From the NCBI RefSeq assembly GCF_029714425.1, contig NZ_CP121668.1, positions 3,865,501 through 3,929,500 on the forward strand: a DNA stretch of 64,000 nucleotides. Direction: 5' to 3'. The stretch is from Bradyrhizobium sp. CB2312 (GTDB lineage: Bacteria; Pseudomonadota; Alphaproteobacteria; Rhizobiales; Xanthobacteraceae). Shown piece by piece: positions 13,911 to 28,796 of the stretch. The notes under the pieces were generated by a model, which saw only the letters and a list, made by a program, of their open reading frames with translations, ran no database searches and had not been told where the DNA came from. Made by a program: the position numbers and the translations under genes. Every line of letters starts with the position of its first letter. The first letter of the stretch is position 1.

Positions 13911-13968
13911 CACCGCAAAAATCAACTTAGGACACCGAGGGTCAAATACGGACAGCCCTCGATCTCTG
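13911..13968. repeat. 58-bp direct repeat, copy 1
   Basis: Matches the copy at 14498-14555 in the same orientation with scattered mismatches. It lies inside the probable mobile-element relic. Confidence 0.85.
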
Positions 13969-14053
13969 GTGCTGTCCTAATGTGAGGCGCAAGAAGCGGC
14001 TTAAGCCAACGGTTGAACGATACCGGCCGAAGTTCGCTGACGAGGAATGAAAG

Positions 14054-14075
14054 AGGCCGCCAACTGAGGCGGCCT
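14054..14075 (-). terminator. Hairpin overlapping the stop of a small gene
   Basis: Stem AGGCCGCC / GGCGGCCT (8 bp, 6-base loop) begins within the stop codon of the 55-residue minus-strand frame and is followed by CTTTC, a weak intrinsic-terminator shape. Confidence 0.5.
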
Positions 14076-14245
14076 TACTCCTCGTCCTCTCTTTCTGGCA
14101 GCGGATGCAATCTGTTCCCGAGAAAGGTGCTGGGGATGGGTAGCCGGAGCAGCTCCAGCGAGTATCTGCAAATCTGCTGCGTGCGCTCGATTTCTGTGGC
14201 GATTAGTGCGGTCTGAACGGCGATTTTGTGAGAATAGTCCGACAT
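14075..14245 (-). CDS. Small hypothetical protein, 55 residues
   Basis: A frame starting MSDYSHKIAVQTALIATEIE, continuing RTQQICRYSLELLRLPIPST and ending with an acidic tail (LPEREDEE). GGGAG is 8 bases upstream, and a terminator-like hairpin starts at the stop, which together make a small real gene plausible. It has a helical, amphipathic look and no known motif. It lies between the two 58-bp repeats, so it may be cargo of the mobile relic. Confidence 0.45.
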   Translation of the reverse strand: MSDYSHKIAVQTALIATEIERTQQICRYSLELLRLPIPSTFLGNRLHPLPEREDEE

Positions 14246-14497
14246 AGCGGCACTCCCTGGTAGCAGGCGGGAGCGCTCTCGGTCTCTCAGCCACCGACGC
14301 CTACGGGCAGAGCCTCGGCCGGTGATGCATGTAAACTGCCACGGGTTGCATCGGTTTAAAATTGAATTTAGGGGCGAAAAGCCGACTGAGGCGGCCTCTG
14401 GCGCAAACTGCGCATCCATTCGGCCTAGTCTGTTCGAGGCAAGAACAGAAGAACAGGGGCCATGAACAGAACTAGGCCCGCCGCGAACAAATTAGGA

Positions 14498-14555
14498 CAC
14501 CGCAAAATTCAACTTAGGACACTGGGGCTTAAATACGGACAGTACCCGATCTCTG
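14498..14555. repeat. 58-bp direct repeat, copy 2, at the recA promoter
   Basis: Same sequence as at 13911-13968. It ends 4 bp before the SOS box of recA, so the relic abuts the recA control region. Confidence 0.85.
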
Positions 14556-14559
14556 AAAA

Positions 14560-14574
14560 GAACATATTGCGAAC
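14560..14574. promoter_or_regulatory. LexA (SOS) box of recA
   Basis: GAACATATTGCGAAC is GAAC-N7-GAAC, which on the other strand is GTTC-N7-GTTC, the known alphaproteobacterial LexA site. It is 93 bp before the recA start codon, a normal place for LexA repression of recA. Confidence 0.85.
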
Positions 14575-14666
14575 AGAGAACAGACAGTGTACATTGCTTT
14601 TATCGCCGAGCGCCTCGCCAATCGTTTGTCCCACACGCGAATCCTCGCCATAAGGAGCACGACCCA

Positions 14667-15755
<1,089 letters not shown>

Positions 15756-15879
15756 GCCTTACCGCGAAAAGTTTTCGCGAGGAGCGGGCACTGAGGACGT
15801 TGAGTTGCCGACGTCTTCGGTGCCCGTTTCGTTTGGTGGTACAAGAGATATCGGATCAGTTGTTGAGCCCGGGATCGCT

Positions 15880-16230
15880 GTGAGTTGGAATCAATCCGAG
15901 GTCATTGCCGCTCGCCGGATCATTATTGAGACGGCGAAAAGCATACTTTCCGGAAGCGTGTCTCCGGTAGAAGGTGCCAGGGCAATCGCAAGGCACAGCT
16001 TCAAGGCCCGTCTTGAAGACGATTCCGATGTCTTGCCCTTCGTTGGAATTGCTTCGGAGACCGAGGCCTTGCCGCTGGGACGCGAAAGGGGGCACTGGCA
16101 AGCGAGTGAGCTCGCGGAACTCCAGGGAAAGATTGATGAATCCCAAGCCTGGGCACTCACGGTCGCGGGCACCCACTGCCAGAGCCTTGTGGCCCGGTCG
16201 GAAAGCCTGATGCTTTGGCCCGACGGCTAG
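15880..16230 (+). CDS. Conserved hypothetical (DUF2489-like)
   Basis: A 116-residue cytosolic protein in which the pattern VIAARRIIIETAKSILSGSV, SPVEGARAIARHSF, then DDSDVLPFVGIASETEALPL and the C-terminal WALTVAGTHCQSLVARSE resembles small conserved proteins of the DUF2489 type; I am not certain of the family number. The GTG at the start of the conserved part was chosen because upstream in-frame sequence overlaps the recA 3' region and looks non-coding. A TTG at 15805 is an alternative. No function known. Confidence 0.65.
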   Translation: MSWNQSEVIAARRIIIETAKSILSGSVSPVEGARAIARHSFKARLEDDSDVLPFVGIASETEALPLGRERGHWQASELAELQGKIDESQAWALTVAGTHCQSLVARSESLMLWPDG

Positions 16231-16233
16231 GAT

Positions 16234-16325
16234 CGTAGGGTGGGCAAAGGCGCGCAAGCGCCGTGCCCACCATCTTTCACCGTCTGCAAAGGTGGTGGGC
16301 ACGCTTGCGTTTTGCCCACCCTGCG
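16234..16325. repeat. Dispersed inverted repeat, GTAGGGTGGGCAAAG family
   Basis: Outer arms CGTAGGGTGGGCAAA and TTTGCCCACCCTGCG with inner GTGCCCACCA / TGGTGGGCAC. Copies of the family are at 28661-28763 and 29204-29304. It lies between convergent genes at the 3' end of gcvP and may form a stable hairpin in both transcripts. Confidence 0.9.
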
Positions 16326-16341
16326 AGACCTCCGTCGCGTC

Positions 16342-19206
<2,865 letters not shown>

Positions 19207-19237
19207 CATGGGTCCTCGCTTAGATGTCGTTGTCGCC

Positions 19238-19352
19238 GTCATGCCCCGCCTAGTGCGCAATTGCGCACGGGGGCGGGGCATCCAATAAACGCAGGCGTTC
19301 GTGATTGAGCCGATGGGCCGCGGCGTACTGGGTCGCCCGCCTTCGCGGGCGA
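19238..19352. repeat. Palindromic repeats within the gcvH-gcvP gap
   Basis: Two inverted repeats lie in the 180-bp gap of the gcv operon: a G+C-rich palindrome around TGCGCAATTGCGCA (arms ATGCCCCGCC / GGGCGGGGCAT, 19240-19282) and TCGCCCGCCTTCGCGGGCGA (19333-19352). Both resemble dispersed intergenic repeats; the TGCGCAATTGCGCA core recurs near 62010. Such hairpins may tune message stability between gcvH and gcvP. Confidence 0.75.
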
Positions 19353-19389
19353 TGACAGTGAGTGTGGGGAGGCGGCTCGGGTCATATCC

Positions 19390-19758
19390 TCACGCCGTAT
19401 GTGCCTTGTAGGCGGCTTCATCCATGAGGCCGCCGAGCTCGCCCTTGTCGGCAATCTTGATCTTGAAGAACCACGCCTTACCTTGCGCGTCCGAGTTCAC
19501 CAGCGCCGGCTCGGCGGCGAGCGCGTCGTTGGTCGCGAGCACTTCGCCGGAGATTGGCGCGTAGACGTCGGAGGCGGCCTTCACGGATTCCACGACGGCG
19601 GCGGCTTCGGTCTTCTTCAACGCGCGGCCGACCTTGGGCAATTCGACGAACACGACGTCGCCGAGCTGCTGCTGCGCGTAATCGGTGATGCCGACGGTGG
19701 CGACATCGCCGTCGATTGCGAGCCATTCGTGGTCGGAGGTGTACAGCGTCGTGGTCAT
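19390..19758 (-). CDS. gcvH: Glycine cleavage system H protein
   Basis: A 122-residue lipoyl carrier that shuttles the aminomethyl group between GcvP and GcvT. The lipoyl lysine is Lys60 in [20 protein letters not shown], and the N-terminus [20 protein letters not shown] is the standard H-protein start. GAGGA upstream of the ATG confirms the start. It begins 10 bp after the gcvT stop, so both are in one transcript. Confidence 0.98.
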   Translation of the reverse strand: MTTTLYTSDHEWLAIDGDVATVGITDYAQQQLGDVVFVELPKVGRALKKTEAAAVVESVKAASDVYAPISGEVLATNDALAAEPALVNSDAQGKAWFFKIKIADKGELGGLMDEAAYKAHTA

Positions 19759-19768
19759 TGTCTTGTCC

Positions 19769-20914
19769 TCAGCGTTTGTAGGTGTTTTTCACGAAGGGCA
19801 TGGCGGCGACTTGCAGCGGCAATCGCTGGCCGCGCACCTCGGCGAAGAGCTTTGTGTCGAGCGCGCTCAGGGCGGCGGGCACATAGCCCATCGCCACCGG
19901 CCCATTCAGGCTCGGGCCGAAGCCGCCGGAGGTGACTTTTCCAATGGGCTCGCCGCCCGCATCGTCCGCAAACAGCAGCGCGCCCTCGCGCACCGGCGCG
20001 CGGCCCTCGGCGCGCAAGCCGACGCGGCGGCGGGATGCGCCGTGATCGAAATGTGCAAGAATCTTTTCAGCACCGGGAAAGCCGCCGGCGCGCGCACCGC
20101 CGCTGCGGCGGCTCTTCTGCACCGACCATTCCAGCGCGGCTTCGACCGGCGTGGTCGCGGTGTCGATGTCGTGGCCGTAGAGGCAGAGCCCGGCTTCCAG
20201 CCGCAGGCTGTCGCGCGCGCCAAGGCCGATCGGCATCACGTCGGGGTTTTCCAGAAGTGTTTTGGCGAGACGTTCGGCGTCGGCCGCGGGCACCGAAATC
20301 TCGAACCCGTCCTCACCGGTATAGCCCGAGCGCGAGACGAAGCAGGCGAGGCCGGCGACCTCATGCGGGCCGGCATCCATGAACTTCATGGCGGGCGCCG
20401 CTGCACATAATTTCGCCAGCGCGGCCTCCGCCTTCGGGCCCTGCAGCGCGATCAGCGCGCGGTCTTCAAGCGAATCGATGATGCAGTCGCCCGAGAGATG
20501 CGCGCGCAGATGCGCCTCGTCCGCGTCCTTGCAGGCGGCGTTGACGACCAGGAACAGGTGGTCGCCGAAATTGGCGACCATGAGATCGTCGAGAATCCCG
20601 CCGTCTTCATTGGTGAACTGGGCGTAGCGCTGCCGGCCCGGCGCGATCGCCACGATATCCTGCGGCACCAGCCGTTCCAGCGCGCGGGCGGCGTCCTCGA
20701 CCCTCCCGGATTTCGGCCGAAGCGCGATCTGGCCCATATGGGAGACATCGAACAGGCCTGCGGCGGATCGGGTCTGGAGGTGCTCCTTCAGAACGCCCGC
20801 GGGGTACTGCACGGGCATGTCATAGCCCGCGAACGGCACCATCTTGCCGCCAAGCGACACGTGAAGGTCGTAAAGGGGGGTACGTTTCAGGGAGTTCTTG
20901 TCTGACGCAAGCAT
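19769..20914 (-). CDS. gcvT: Aminomethyltransferase, T protein
   Basis: A 381-residue tetrahydrofolate-dependent aminomethyltransferase that releases ammonia from the H-protein intermediate and makes 5,10-methylene-THF. Family signatures are [37 protein letters not shown] and [25 protein letters not shown] lies upstream of the chosen ATG; longer in-frame sequence runs into the riboswitch and is not coding. First gene of the operon, 60 bp after the riboswitch, so its translation or transcription should respond directly to glycine. Confidence 0.97.
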   Translation of the reverse strand: MLASDKNSLKRTPLYDLHVSLGGKMVPFAGYDMPVQYPAGVLKEHLQTRSAAGLFDVSHMGQIALRPKSGRVEDAARALERLVPQDIVAIAPGRQRYAQFTNEDGGILDDLMVANFGDHLFLVVNAACKDADEAHLRAHLSGDCIIDSLEDRALIALQGPKAEAALAKLCAAAPAMKFMDAGPHEVAGLACFVSRSGYTGEDGFEISVPAADAERLAKTLLENPDVMPIGLGARDSLRLEAGLCLYGHDIDTATTPVEAALEWSVQKSRRSGGARAGGFPGAEKILAHFDHGASRRRVGLRAEGRAPVREGALLFADDAGGEPIGKVTSGGFGPSLNGPVAMGYVPAALSALDTKLFAEVRGQRLPLQVAAMPFVKNTYKR

Positions 20915-20972
20915 CACAGGGGCCCTCGGCGGTTCCCCGGGGACGATTCCCCGAGACAAACCAGTCGAAGCC

Positions 20973-21143
20973 CCATCTGTCGCTGTGCCTGAGAGTATTA
21001 TCCCGTCGGCGGACGCCATCCGGGCCTTACGCCCGCCAGCGCCTCTTTCCAGATGTCGTCAAAGCCACGCGGTCCTTTTGCCTGAGAGTTTCCGGGGCGG
21101 TTGCTCCTTCGGCGCCGGCTACCAGATGCCGGTCTCTCCCGAC
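20973..21143 (-). promoter_or_regulatory. Tandem glycine riboswitch of gcvTHP
   Basis: On the minus strand two aptamers follow each other. The first has GGGAGAGACC, GCGCCGAAGGAGCAA and ACTCTCAGGCAAAAGGACCG; the second has GGAAAGAGGCGCTGGCGGGC and ACTCTCAGGCACAGCGACAG. The twice-repeated CTCTCAGGCA and the CGAAGGAGCAA block are diagnostic of the gcvT riboswitch. It lies directly upstream of gcvT and normally turns the glycine-cleavage operon on when glycine is abundant. No clear terminator hairpin separates it from gcvT, so control could be at translation initiation. Confidence 0.93.
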
Positions 21144-21374
21144 GTGGCCGTACGATACAGATGGGTAGAGACCACAGGCCGGCCAAGCCTGTCAACGCGC
21201 ACCTGGCGGCTTTCAACGGGATTACGCGCCTGCGGCAACCCACTGATCTCTCTGCACAGTTTCTGGACAGCGAAGCTTGCCTTGTCTAAAAGCGCTTTGG
21301 CCCGCAGATATCAGCCCAAATCGATAGGTTTGGATGGCGGATCGGCGGGTCCAAGCACACCCGATTGGATGAAC

Positions 21375-24053
<2,679 letters not shown>

Positions 24054-24058
24054 AGCCC

Positions 24059-25285
24059 ATGCGCCTCGTTCCGCGAGGACGTGGGCCTTCCGATCCCGAT
24101 CTGAGGGATCGCCTCTACGAATTGCTGGAGCACGATCCCTTGGCCTATTCGGTCGGATCGCGCTTCATCCAGCTCATCATCGGCGTCATCGTGCTCAACC
24201 TCGCCGCGATGATTTTGGCCTCGGTGCCGGAGCTGGACGCGCGGTTCGACACGCTGTTCAGCGCGATCGCCGTCTTCGCCGTGATCGTGTTCGCGCTCGA
24301 ATATCTGGCGCGGCTGTGGACCGTGGCAGGGCACACCCAGCGCGAGGGCTCGGCGCTGTCCGACCGGCTCTCTTATGCCTTCTCCGCGCTCGGCATCATC
24401 GACCTCATGGCGTTTCTCCCCGCAGCGGTCGTGCTTGCCACCGGCCGGCACGCGACGCTGGCCGGGCTCGGCGTGCTGCCGTTCTTCAAGCTGATCCGCT
24501 ATTCGCCGGCGATGCGCTCGCTGCTCGCGGCCGTGCATGCCGAGCGTCGGGCGCTGATCGGCTGCGTCGTCATCCTGTTCGGTGTGGTCCTGACCTTCGC
24601 CTCGCTGCTCTACGCCGTCGAGCGCGACGTGCAGCCGGGCAAGCTCGGCACCATTCCGGATGCGATGTGGTGGGCGATCGTGACGCTCGGCACCGTCGGC
24701 TATGGCGACGTCGTGCCGGTGACGCCGCTCGGCAAATTCATCTCGGTGTTCGCGATCATCTCGGGCTTTGCCATGATCGCGCTGCCGGTCGCGATCATCT
24801 CCTCGGCGTTCGCGGAAGAGGTGAGGCGGCGCGATTTCGTCGTCACCTGGGGCATGCTGGCGCGGGTGCCGCTGTTCTCGCATCTGTCCGCCGCGGAGAT
24901 CGCCGACATCATGCGCCTGTTGCGGGCCCGCACCATCGAGCAGGGCGAGGTGCTGGTGCGGCGAGGCGACGTCGCCTCGTCGATGTATTTCATCACCGCC
25001 GGCGAGGTCGAGATCGCGCTGCCGAGCCAGCAGGTGCGGCTCGGCGACGGCACCTTCTTCGGCGAGATTGCGCTGCTGCACAAAACCAAACGCAGCGGCA
25101 CGGTGACGGCGACGCGCAAGACGCGGCTGCTGCTGCTCGACGCCCAGGATTTTCACGCCCTGATCGCGCGCATGCCGACGCTCGCCGCCCATGTCCACGA
25201 AACCGCGAAGGCGCGGCTGGAGGAGACCGGCGATCTTGCCGCGGCGGAGCTGGCGCAGGCGGAGCCCGAGGATACCGACCGTTAA
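24059..25285 (+). CDS. Cyclic-nucleotide-gated K+ channel, MloK1-like
   Basis: A 408-residue ion channel. Six membrane segments run from about residue 35 to 250, the pore helix AMWWAIVTLG precedes the K+ filter TVGYGD (212-217), and the C-terminal cyclic-nucleotide domain (about 275-390) has the phosphate-binding cassette FFGEIALLHKTKRSGTVTA. This layout matches the prokaryotic MloK1 channel of Mesorhizobium, which opens on cAMP. The S4 region (FFKLIRYSPAMRSLLAAVHA) has few regular arginines, as in MloK1, so voltage sensing is probably weak. It begins 5 bp after alaS and is likely cotranscribed, though the functional link is not obvious. Confidence 0.93.
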   Translation: MRLVPRGRGPSDPDLRDRLYELLEHDPLAYSVGSRFIQLIIGVIVLNLAAMILASVPELDARFDTLFSAIAVFAVIVFALEYLARLWTVAGHTQREGSALSDRLSYAFSALGIIDLMAFLPAAVVLATGRHATLAGLGVLPFFKLIRYSPAMRSLLAAVHAERRALIGCVVILFGVVLTFASLLYAVERDVQPGKLGTIPDAMWWAIVTLGTVGYGDVVPVTPLGKFISVFAIISGFAMIALPVAIISSAFAEEVRRRDFVVTWGMLARVPLFSHLSAAEIADIMRLLRARTIEQGEVLVRRGDVASSMYFITAGEVEIALPSQQVRLGDGTFFGEIALLHKTKRSGTVTATRKTRLLLLDAQDFHALIARMPTLAAHVHETAKARLEETGDLAAAELAQAEPEDTDR

Positions 25286-25289
25286 GCGG

Positions 25290-25790
25290 TCAGCCCTTCT
25301 TCAGGAAAACATAGTCGGCCGAATAGGGCGCGCTCTTGAACTCGCCGGCCTTGTCGCAGGCGCCGTCGAGCTTGCCGCCGTGGGTGTTGATGCGCTGCAC
25401 CGTAGTGACGGGCGTGAGGACGCCATCGCCGCGGCGGGAGGCGACCTCCAGCTTCAGCCAGGGAATATCGGCAGCGGTTGTGCCCGGCGCATTGCCGATG
25501 GCCTTGCCGACCACCGCGCTGCCGTCCGCGTGCTCCCAGCTCGGGCCGGCATAGTGGCGGCCGATGGTTTTGCCCTCGGAGAGCAGCGTCGCGATCGGCT
25601 CGCGGAAGGCCCAGGCGAGCTTGCCGTCGGCGGCCGCCTTGCACTCATAGACCTGCGCGCCCTCGGCGTGGACGCTGAGCACGACGCTCTCGCCCGGTGC
25701 GGCGATGGCTTCGGGGAGGGTCTCTGCGGCGGCGACCGGTCCGATCACGACCGCGAGCAGCATTGTGGGGGCAGCAATCTTGATGAACAT
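25290..25790 (-). CDS. DUF3455-family secreted protein
   Basis: A 166-residue protein with signal peptide MFIKIAAPTMLLAVVIGPVA (AAA cleavage). The mature domain shows the DUF3455 pattern: VHAEGAQVYECKAAADGKLA, WAFREPIATLLSEGKTIGRH, GPSWEHADGSAVVGKAIG and the C-terminal GACDKAGEFKSAPYSADYVF. These single-domain exported proteins are widespread in bacteria and fungi, with no known activity. GGAG at 25796-25799 supports the start. It is convergent with the channel gene, 4 bp apart. Confidence 0.85.
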   Translation of the reverse strand: MFIKIAAPTMLLAVVIGPVAAAETLPEAIAAPGESVVLSVHAEGAQVYECKAAADGKLAWAFREPIATLLSEGKTIGRHYAGPSWEHADGSAVVGKAIGNAPGTTAADIPWLKLEVASRRGDGVLTPVTTVQRINTHGGKLDGACDKAGEFKSAPYSADYVFLKKG

Positions 25791-25812
25791 GGGTGTCTCC
25801 GCGAAAGCTCTC

Positions 25813-25846
25813 AAAAAACAAACGGGCCGCGCATTGGCGCGGCCCG
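25813..25846 (-). terminator. Intrinsic terminator of icd
   Basis: Minus-strand hairpin CGGGCCGCGC / GCGCGGCCCG with loop of 4, then GTTTGTTTTTTG. It lies 42 bp after the icd stop. Confidence 0.85.
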
Positions 25847-25888
25847 CGATGATGTCTGGCCCAGTCGGGCGAAATTGCGGATGGCAGC

Positions 25889-27103
25889 TTAGGCCGCCAG
25901 CGCCTTCGTCAGGTTTTCCGCGACCTTGTCGAGGAAGCCGGTGGTCGAGAGCCAGCGCTGGTCGGCGCCGACCAGCAGCGCGAGGTCCTTGGTCATGTAG
26001 CCGGCCTCGACGGTGTCGACGCAGACCTTCTCGAGGGTCGCGGCGAACTTGGCGAGCTCGGCATTGTTGTCGAGCTTGGCGCGGTGCGACAAGCCACGGG
26101 TCCAGGCGAAGATCGACGCGATCGAGTTGGTCGAGGTCTCCTTGCCCTTCTGGTGCTCGCGGTAGTGGCGGGTCACCGTGCCGTGGGCTGCTTCCGCTTC
26201 CACGGTCTTGCCGTCGGGGGTGAGCAGCACCGAGGTCATCAGGCCGAGCGAGCCGTAGCCCTGCGCGACGGTGTCGGACTGCACGTCGCCGTCGTAGTTC
26301 TTACAGGCCCAGACATAGCCGCCGGACCACTTCAGCGCCGAGGCCACCATGTCGTCGATCAGGCGGTGCTCGTAGGTCAGGCCCTTGGCGTCGAACTCCT
26401 TCTTGAACTCCTTGTCGAAGATCTCCTGGAAGATGTCCTTGAAGCGGCCGTCATAGACCTTGAGGATGGTGTTCTTGGTCGAGAGATAGACCGGGTAGCC
26501 GCGCAGCAGGCCGTAGTTGAAGGAGGCGCGGGCGAAGTCGATGATGGAGTCGTCGAGATTGTACATCTCCATGGCGACGCCGGCGCCCGGAGCCTTGAAC
26601 ACTTCCTTCTCGATCACGGTGCCGTCCTCGCCGACGAACTTCAGCGAGAGGGTGCCCTTGCCCGGGAACTTGATGTCGGTGGCGCGGTACTGGTCGCCAT
26701 AGGCGTGGCGGCCGATGATGATCGGCTTGGTCCAGCCGGGAACGAGGCGCGGCACGTTCTTGCAGATGATCGGCTCGCGGAAGATCACGCCGCCGAGGAT
26801 GTTGCGGATGGTGCCGTTCGGCGACTTCCACATCTGCTTGAGGTTGAACTCCTTCACCCGGGCCTCGTCCGGGGTGATGGTGGCGCACTTGACGCCGACG
26901 CCGACCTTCTTGATCGCCTCGGCGGCGTCGATGGTGACCTGATCGTTGGTGTGGTCGCGGTACTCCATGCCCAGGTCGAAATACAGCAGCTCGACGTCAA
27001 GGAACGGGTTGATCAGCTTGTCCTTGATGTACTGCCAGATGATCCGGGTCATCTCGTCGCCATCGAGTTCGACGACGGGATTGGATACCTTGATTTTTGC
27101 CAT
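25889..27103 (-). CDS. icd: NADP-dependent isocitrate dehydrogenase
   Basis: A 404-residue enzyme of the eukaryote-like (subfamily II) NADP-IDH type. It oxidises isocitrate to 2-oxoglutarate in the TCA cycle and supplies NADPH. Typical stretches are [20 protein letters not shown], the substrate loop [13 protein letters not shown], the metal-site region [20 protein letters not shown] and the coenzyme site [16 protein letters not shown]. Start at the ATG before [10 protein letters not shown], where family proteins begin. Transcribed singly, ending at a strong hairpin. Confidence 0.97.
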   Translation of the reverse strand: MAKIKVSNPVVELDGDEMTRIIWQYIKDKLINPFLDVELLYFDLGMEYRDHTNDQVTIDAAEAIKKVGVGVKCATITPDEARVKEFNLKQMWKSPNGTIRNILGGVIFREPIICKNVPRLVPGWTKPIIIGRHAYGDQYRATDIKFPGKGTLSLKFVGEDGTVIEKEVFKAPGAGVAMEMYNLDDSIIDFARASFNYGLLRGYPVYLSTKNTILKVYDGRFKDIFQEIFDKEFKKEFDAKGLTYEHRLIDDMVASALKWSGGYVWACKNYDGDVQSDTVAQGYGSLGLMTSVLLTPDGKTVEAEAAHGTVTRHYREHQKGKETSTNSIASIFAWTRGLSHRAKLDNNAELAKFAATLEKVCVDTVEAGYMTKDLALLVGADQRWLSTTGFLDKVAENLTKALAA

Positions 27104-27443
27104 GATCGGGGAAGCCTCTTGGGAACGGCGCTTGTGGCGCGCCAACGTGAATATCCGCCGCCTCTTAGCACCGGACCGCGGCGGGCGAAAGCCAAGGGAT
27201 TATGCACTTTTAGCTCATCCAGCTTGCCCAGATGGGGGGCGGGGAGCGGCCCTGGCGTGGGGGCGGGCCTCAGCCTTCAGAAGAGATTCAAAAGTCGAAT
27301 CCAACCCGTTATTTCCCTTGAGAATTTTGTCAGGACAGGCAAACGACAGGCTGACGGCCATGGCCGGCCCCGCGGCCGGCCTTGAATCTATTCCTGAGAG
27401 CGCCTTGCCAAGGCCTTGAGAGACAGTGTGAAAGCGAAGCGAG
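27104..27443. other. Divergent intergenic region, icd/trmJ
   Basis: The 340 bp between the two divergent genes hold both promoters. A perfect inverted repeat GGCCGGCC-CCGC-GGCCGGCC (27362-27381) lies 62 bp before trmJ. No gene, small RNA or known repeat was recognised. Confidence 0.5.
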
Positions 27444-28643
27444 ATGTCGGGGACTGACAAGAGCAAGACGGGCCTTTCCCTCGACGGTCCCATCGTCATC
27501 CTGGTCGAGCCGCAGCTCGGCGAAAACATCGGCATGGCCGCGCGTGCCATGGGCAACTTCGCCCTGAGCCGCTTGCGCATCGTCAACCCCAGGGACGGCT
27601 GGCCCAACATCGCGGCACAGCGGGCCGCCGCGGGCGCCGACTATATTTTGGAAAAGGTCGAATTGTTCGACACCGTGGAGCAGGCGGTCGCCGATATCGA
27701 CTTGCTGTTTGCCACCACCGCGCGCCCCCACGACCAGGCCAAGCCCGTGGTCGGGCCGGAGGCCGCAGCCAGCGAGATCGCCGGGCACGTTGCGACCGGC
27801 GGCAAGGCCGGCATCCTCTTCGGCCGGGAGCGTTGGGGCCTCACCAACGAGGAGGTCGGGCTCTCCAACCGCATCATCACCTTCCCGGTCAATCCGGGCT
27901 TTGCCTCGCTCAACCTCGCCCAGGCCGTGCTGCTGATCGGCTATGAATGGTTCAAGCGGGCCACATCCGGCGAGCTGCCGCATGCGATGCCGGAACGGTC
28001 CGAGCGCGCCTCGCAGCACCAGATCCAGGCCTTCTTCGAGAACCTGGTGCGCGAGCTCGACAAGGTCGAGTTCCTGCGGCCGGCCGAGAAGCGCGACACC
28101 ATGCTGGTGAACCTGCGCAACATCTTCACCCGCATGGACCCGACCAAGCAGGACATGCACACCCTGCATGGAGTCGTCATGGCGATCGCCGAGGGACGCA
28201 AGGGCCCGGCCAAGGGCGGCGTGCTCGACGGCGAGCAGGCGACGCGCCTGCGTGCGCTGCTCGCCGAGCATGGCCAGGGCGGCGGCGTGCCCGACAGCGG
28301 CTCGACCGTGCGCGGCCTCGCCCGCCTGCTCCGCCGCAACCCCACCGATGCCGAGCGCCTGCTCTGGCAGGCCCTGACCCGCGACCGCCGCTTCGCAGGT
28401 GGGTTCAAGCGCCAGACCCCTGTGGGGCGCCACATCCCGGATTTTGTTTCCTTCCCGCACCGGATCGCGATCGAGCTGGTCAACCCGGGCGAGGGCGAGA
28501 CCATCGCGGCTGATCGTGCGTCAAGGCGGAGCTGGCTCGAGGCGCGCGACTATCGGGTGATCGACATTCGCGCGGCGGACGTGGAGCGTGATCTCGAGGC
28601 GGAGCTGGTGCGGCTGCAGGGGATGGTGGAGCCAAGCGCGTAG
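27444..28643 (+). CDS. trmJ: TrmJ-type tRNA methyltransferase fused to a DUF559 domain
   Basis: A 399-residue fusion. Residues 15-170 are a SPOUT/TrmH methyltransferase of the TrmJ group (2'-O-methylation of tRNA residue 32): motif 1 EPQLGENIGMAARAMGNF, motif 2 FGRERWGLTNEE (126-137) and motif 3 NPGFASLNLAQAV (150-162). TrmJ's helical C-terminal extension follows to about 280. Residues 291-391 are an added DUF559 domain, related to Vsr-type endonucleases: LARLLRRNPTDAERLLWQAL, GFKRQTPVGRHIPDF. The usual (I/V)E-V-D-G-x-Q-H nuclease stretch is replaced by IELVNPGEGE, so nuclease activity may be lost. Most TrmJ proteins stop near 250-280 residues. Confidence 0.9.
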   Translation: MSGTDKSKTGLSLDGPIVILVEPQLGENIGMAARAMGNFALSRLRIVNPRDGWPNIAAQRAAAGADYILEKVELFDTVEQAVADIDLLFATTARPHDQAKPVVGPEAAASEIAGHVATGGKAGILFGRERWGLTNEEVGLSNRIITFPVNPGFASLNLAQAVLLIGYEWFKRATSGELPHAMPERSERASQHQIQAFFENLVRELDKVEFLRPAEKRDTMLVNLRNIFTRMDPTKQDMHTLHGVVMAIAEGRKGPAKGGVLDGEQATRLRALLAEHGQGGGVPDSGSTVRGLARLLRRNPTDAERLLWQALTRDRRFAGGFKRQTPVGRHIPDFVSFPHRIAIELVNPGEGETIAADRASRRSWLEARDYRVIDIRAADVERDLEAELVRLQGMVEPSA

Positions 28644-28660
28644 GTCTCGTCGAGCACAGG

Positions 28661-28763
28661 TCTCGTAGGGTGGGCAAAGCGAAGCGTGCCCACCATCTCG
28701 ATCAATCAGGCCGAGACAGGAGTCGTGGGCACGGCGCTGCGCGCCTTTGCCCACCCTACGAGA
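28661..28763. repeat. Dispersed inverted repeat, GTAGGGTGGGCAAAG family
   Basis: Outer arms TCTCGTAGGGTGGGCAAAG / TTTGCCCACCCTACGAGA, inner GTGCCCACCA and TCGTGGGCAC. It lies between convergent trmJ and the SnoaL-like gene. Confidence 0.9.
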
Positions 28764-28796
28764 TCCGCTCGGCTAATCCACCCTACGAACGCTCCG

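Larger units (their letters stand above)
13657..14555. mobile_element. Repeat-flanked patch, probable mobile-element relic
   Basis: The stretch before recA contains a 58-bp sequence twice in direct orientation (13911-13968 and 14498-14555; shared words ACCGCAAAA, TCAACTTAGGACAC, AAATACGGACAG, CGATCTCTG). A truncated third version mixes CAAAATTCAACTT (13657-13669) with TGGTGCTGTCCCAAT, which recurs as TGGTGCTGTCCTAAT at 13967-13981. Read in reverse these give TGTCCGTATTT and GGTGTCCTAAGTTGA, words that look like terminal repeats of an insertion sequence (perhaps IS21-like, from memory). No transposase remains; one small gene lies inside. Confidence 0.5.

Noticed and set aside
16263..16340. CRISPR-like or phage-attachment repeats near 16.3 kb
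   Set aside because: The sequence is one member of a dispersed inverted-repeat family also present at 28.7 and 29.2 kb, with no spacer array or integrase.
20898..21374. Long N-terminal extension of alaS
   Set aside because: The segment is the antisense of the glycine riboswitch and gcvT start; AlaS proteins begin near the ATG at 21375.
24059..25285. Voltage-gated channel interpretation
   Set aside because: The fourth segment lacks the regular arginine spacing, and the C-terminal cyclic-nucleotide domain points to the MloK1-like class.
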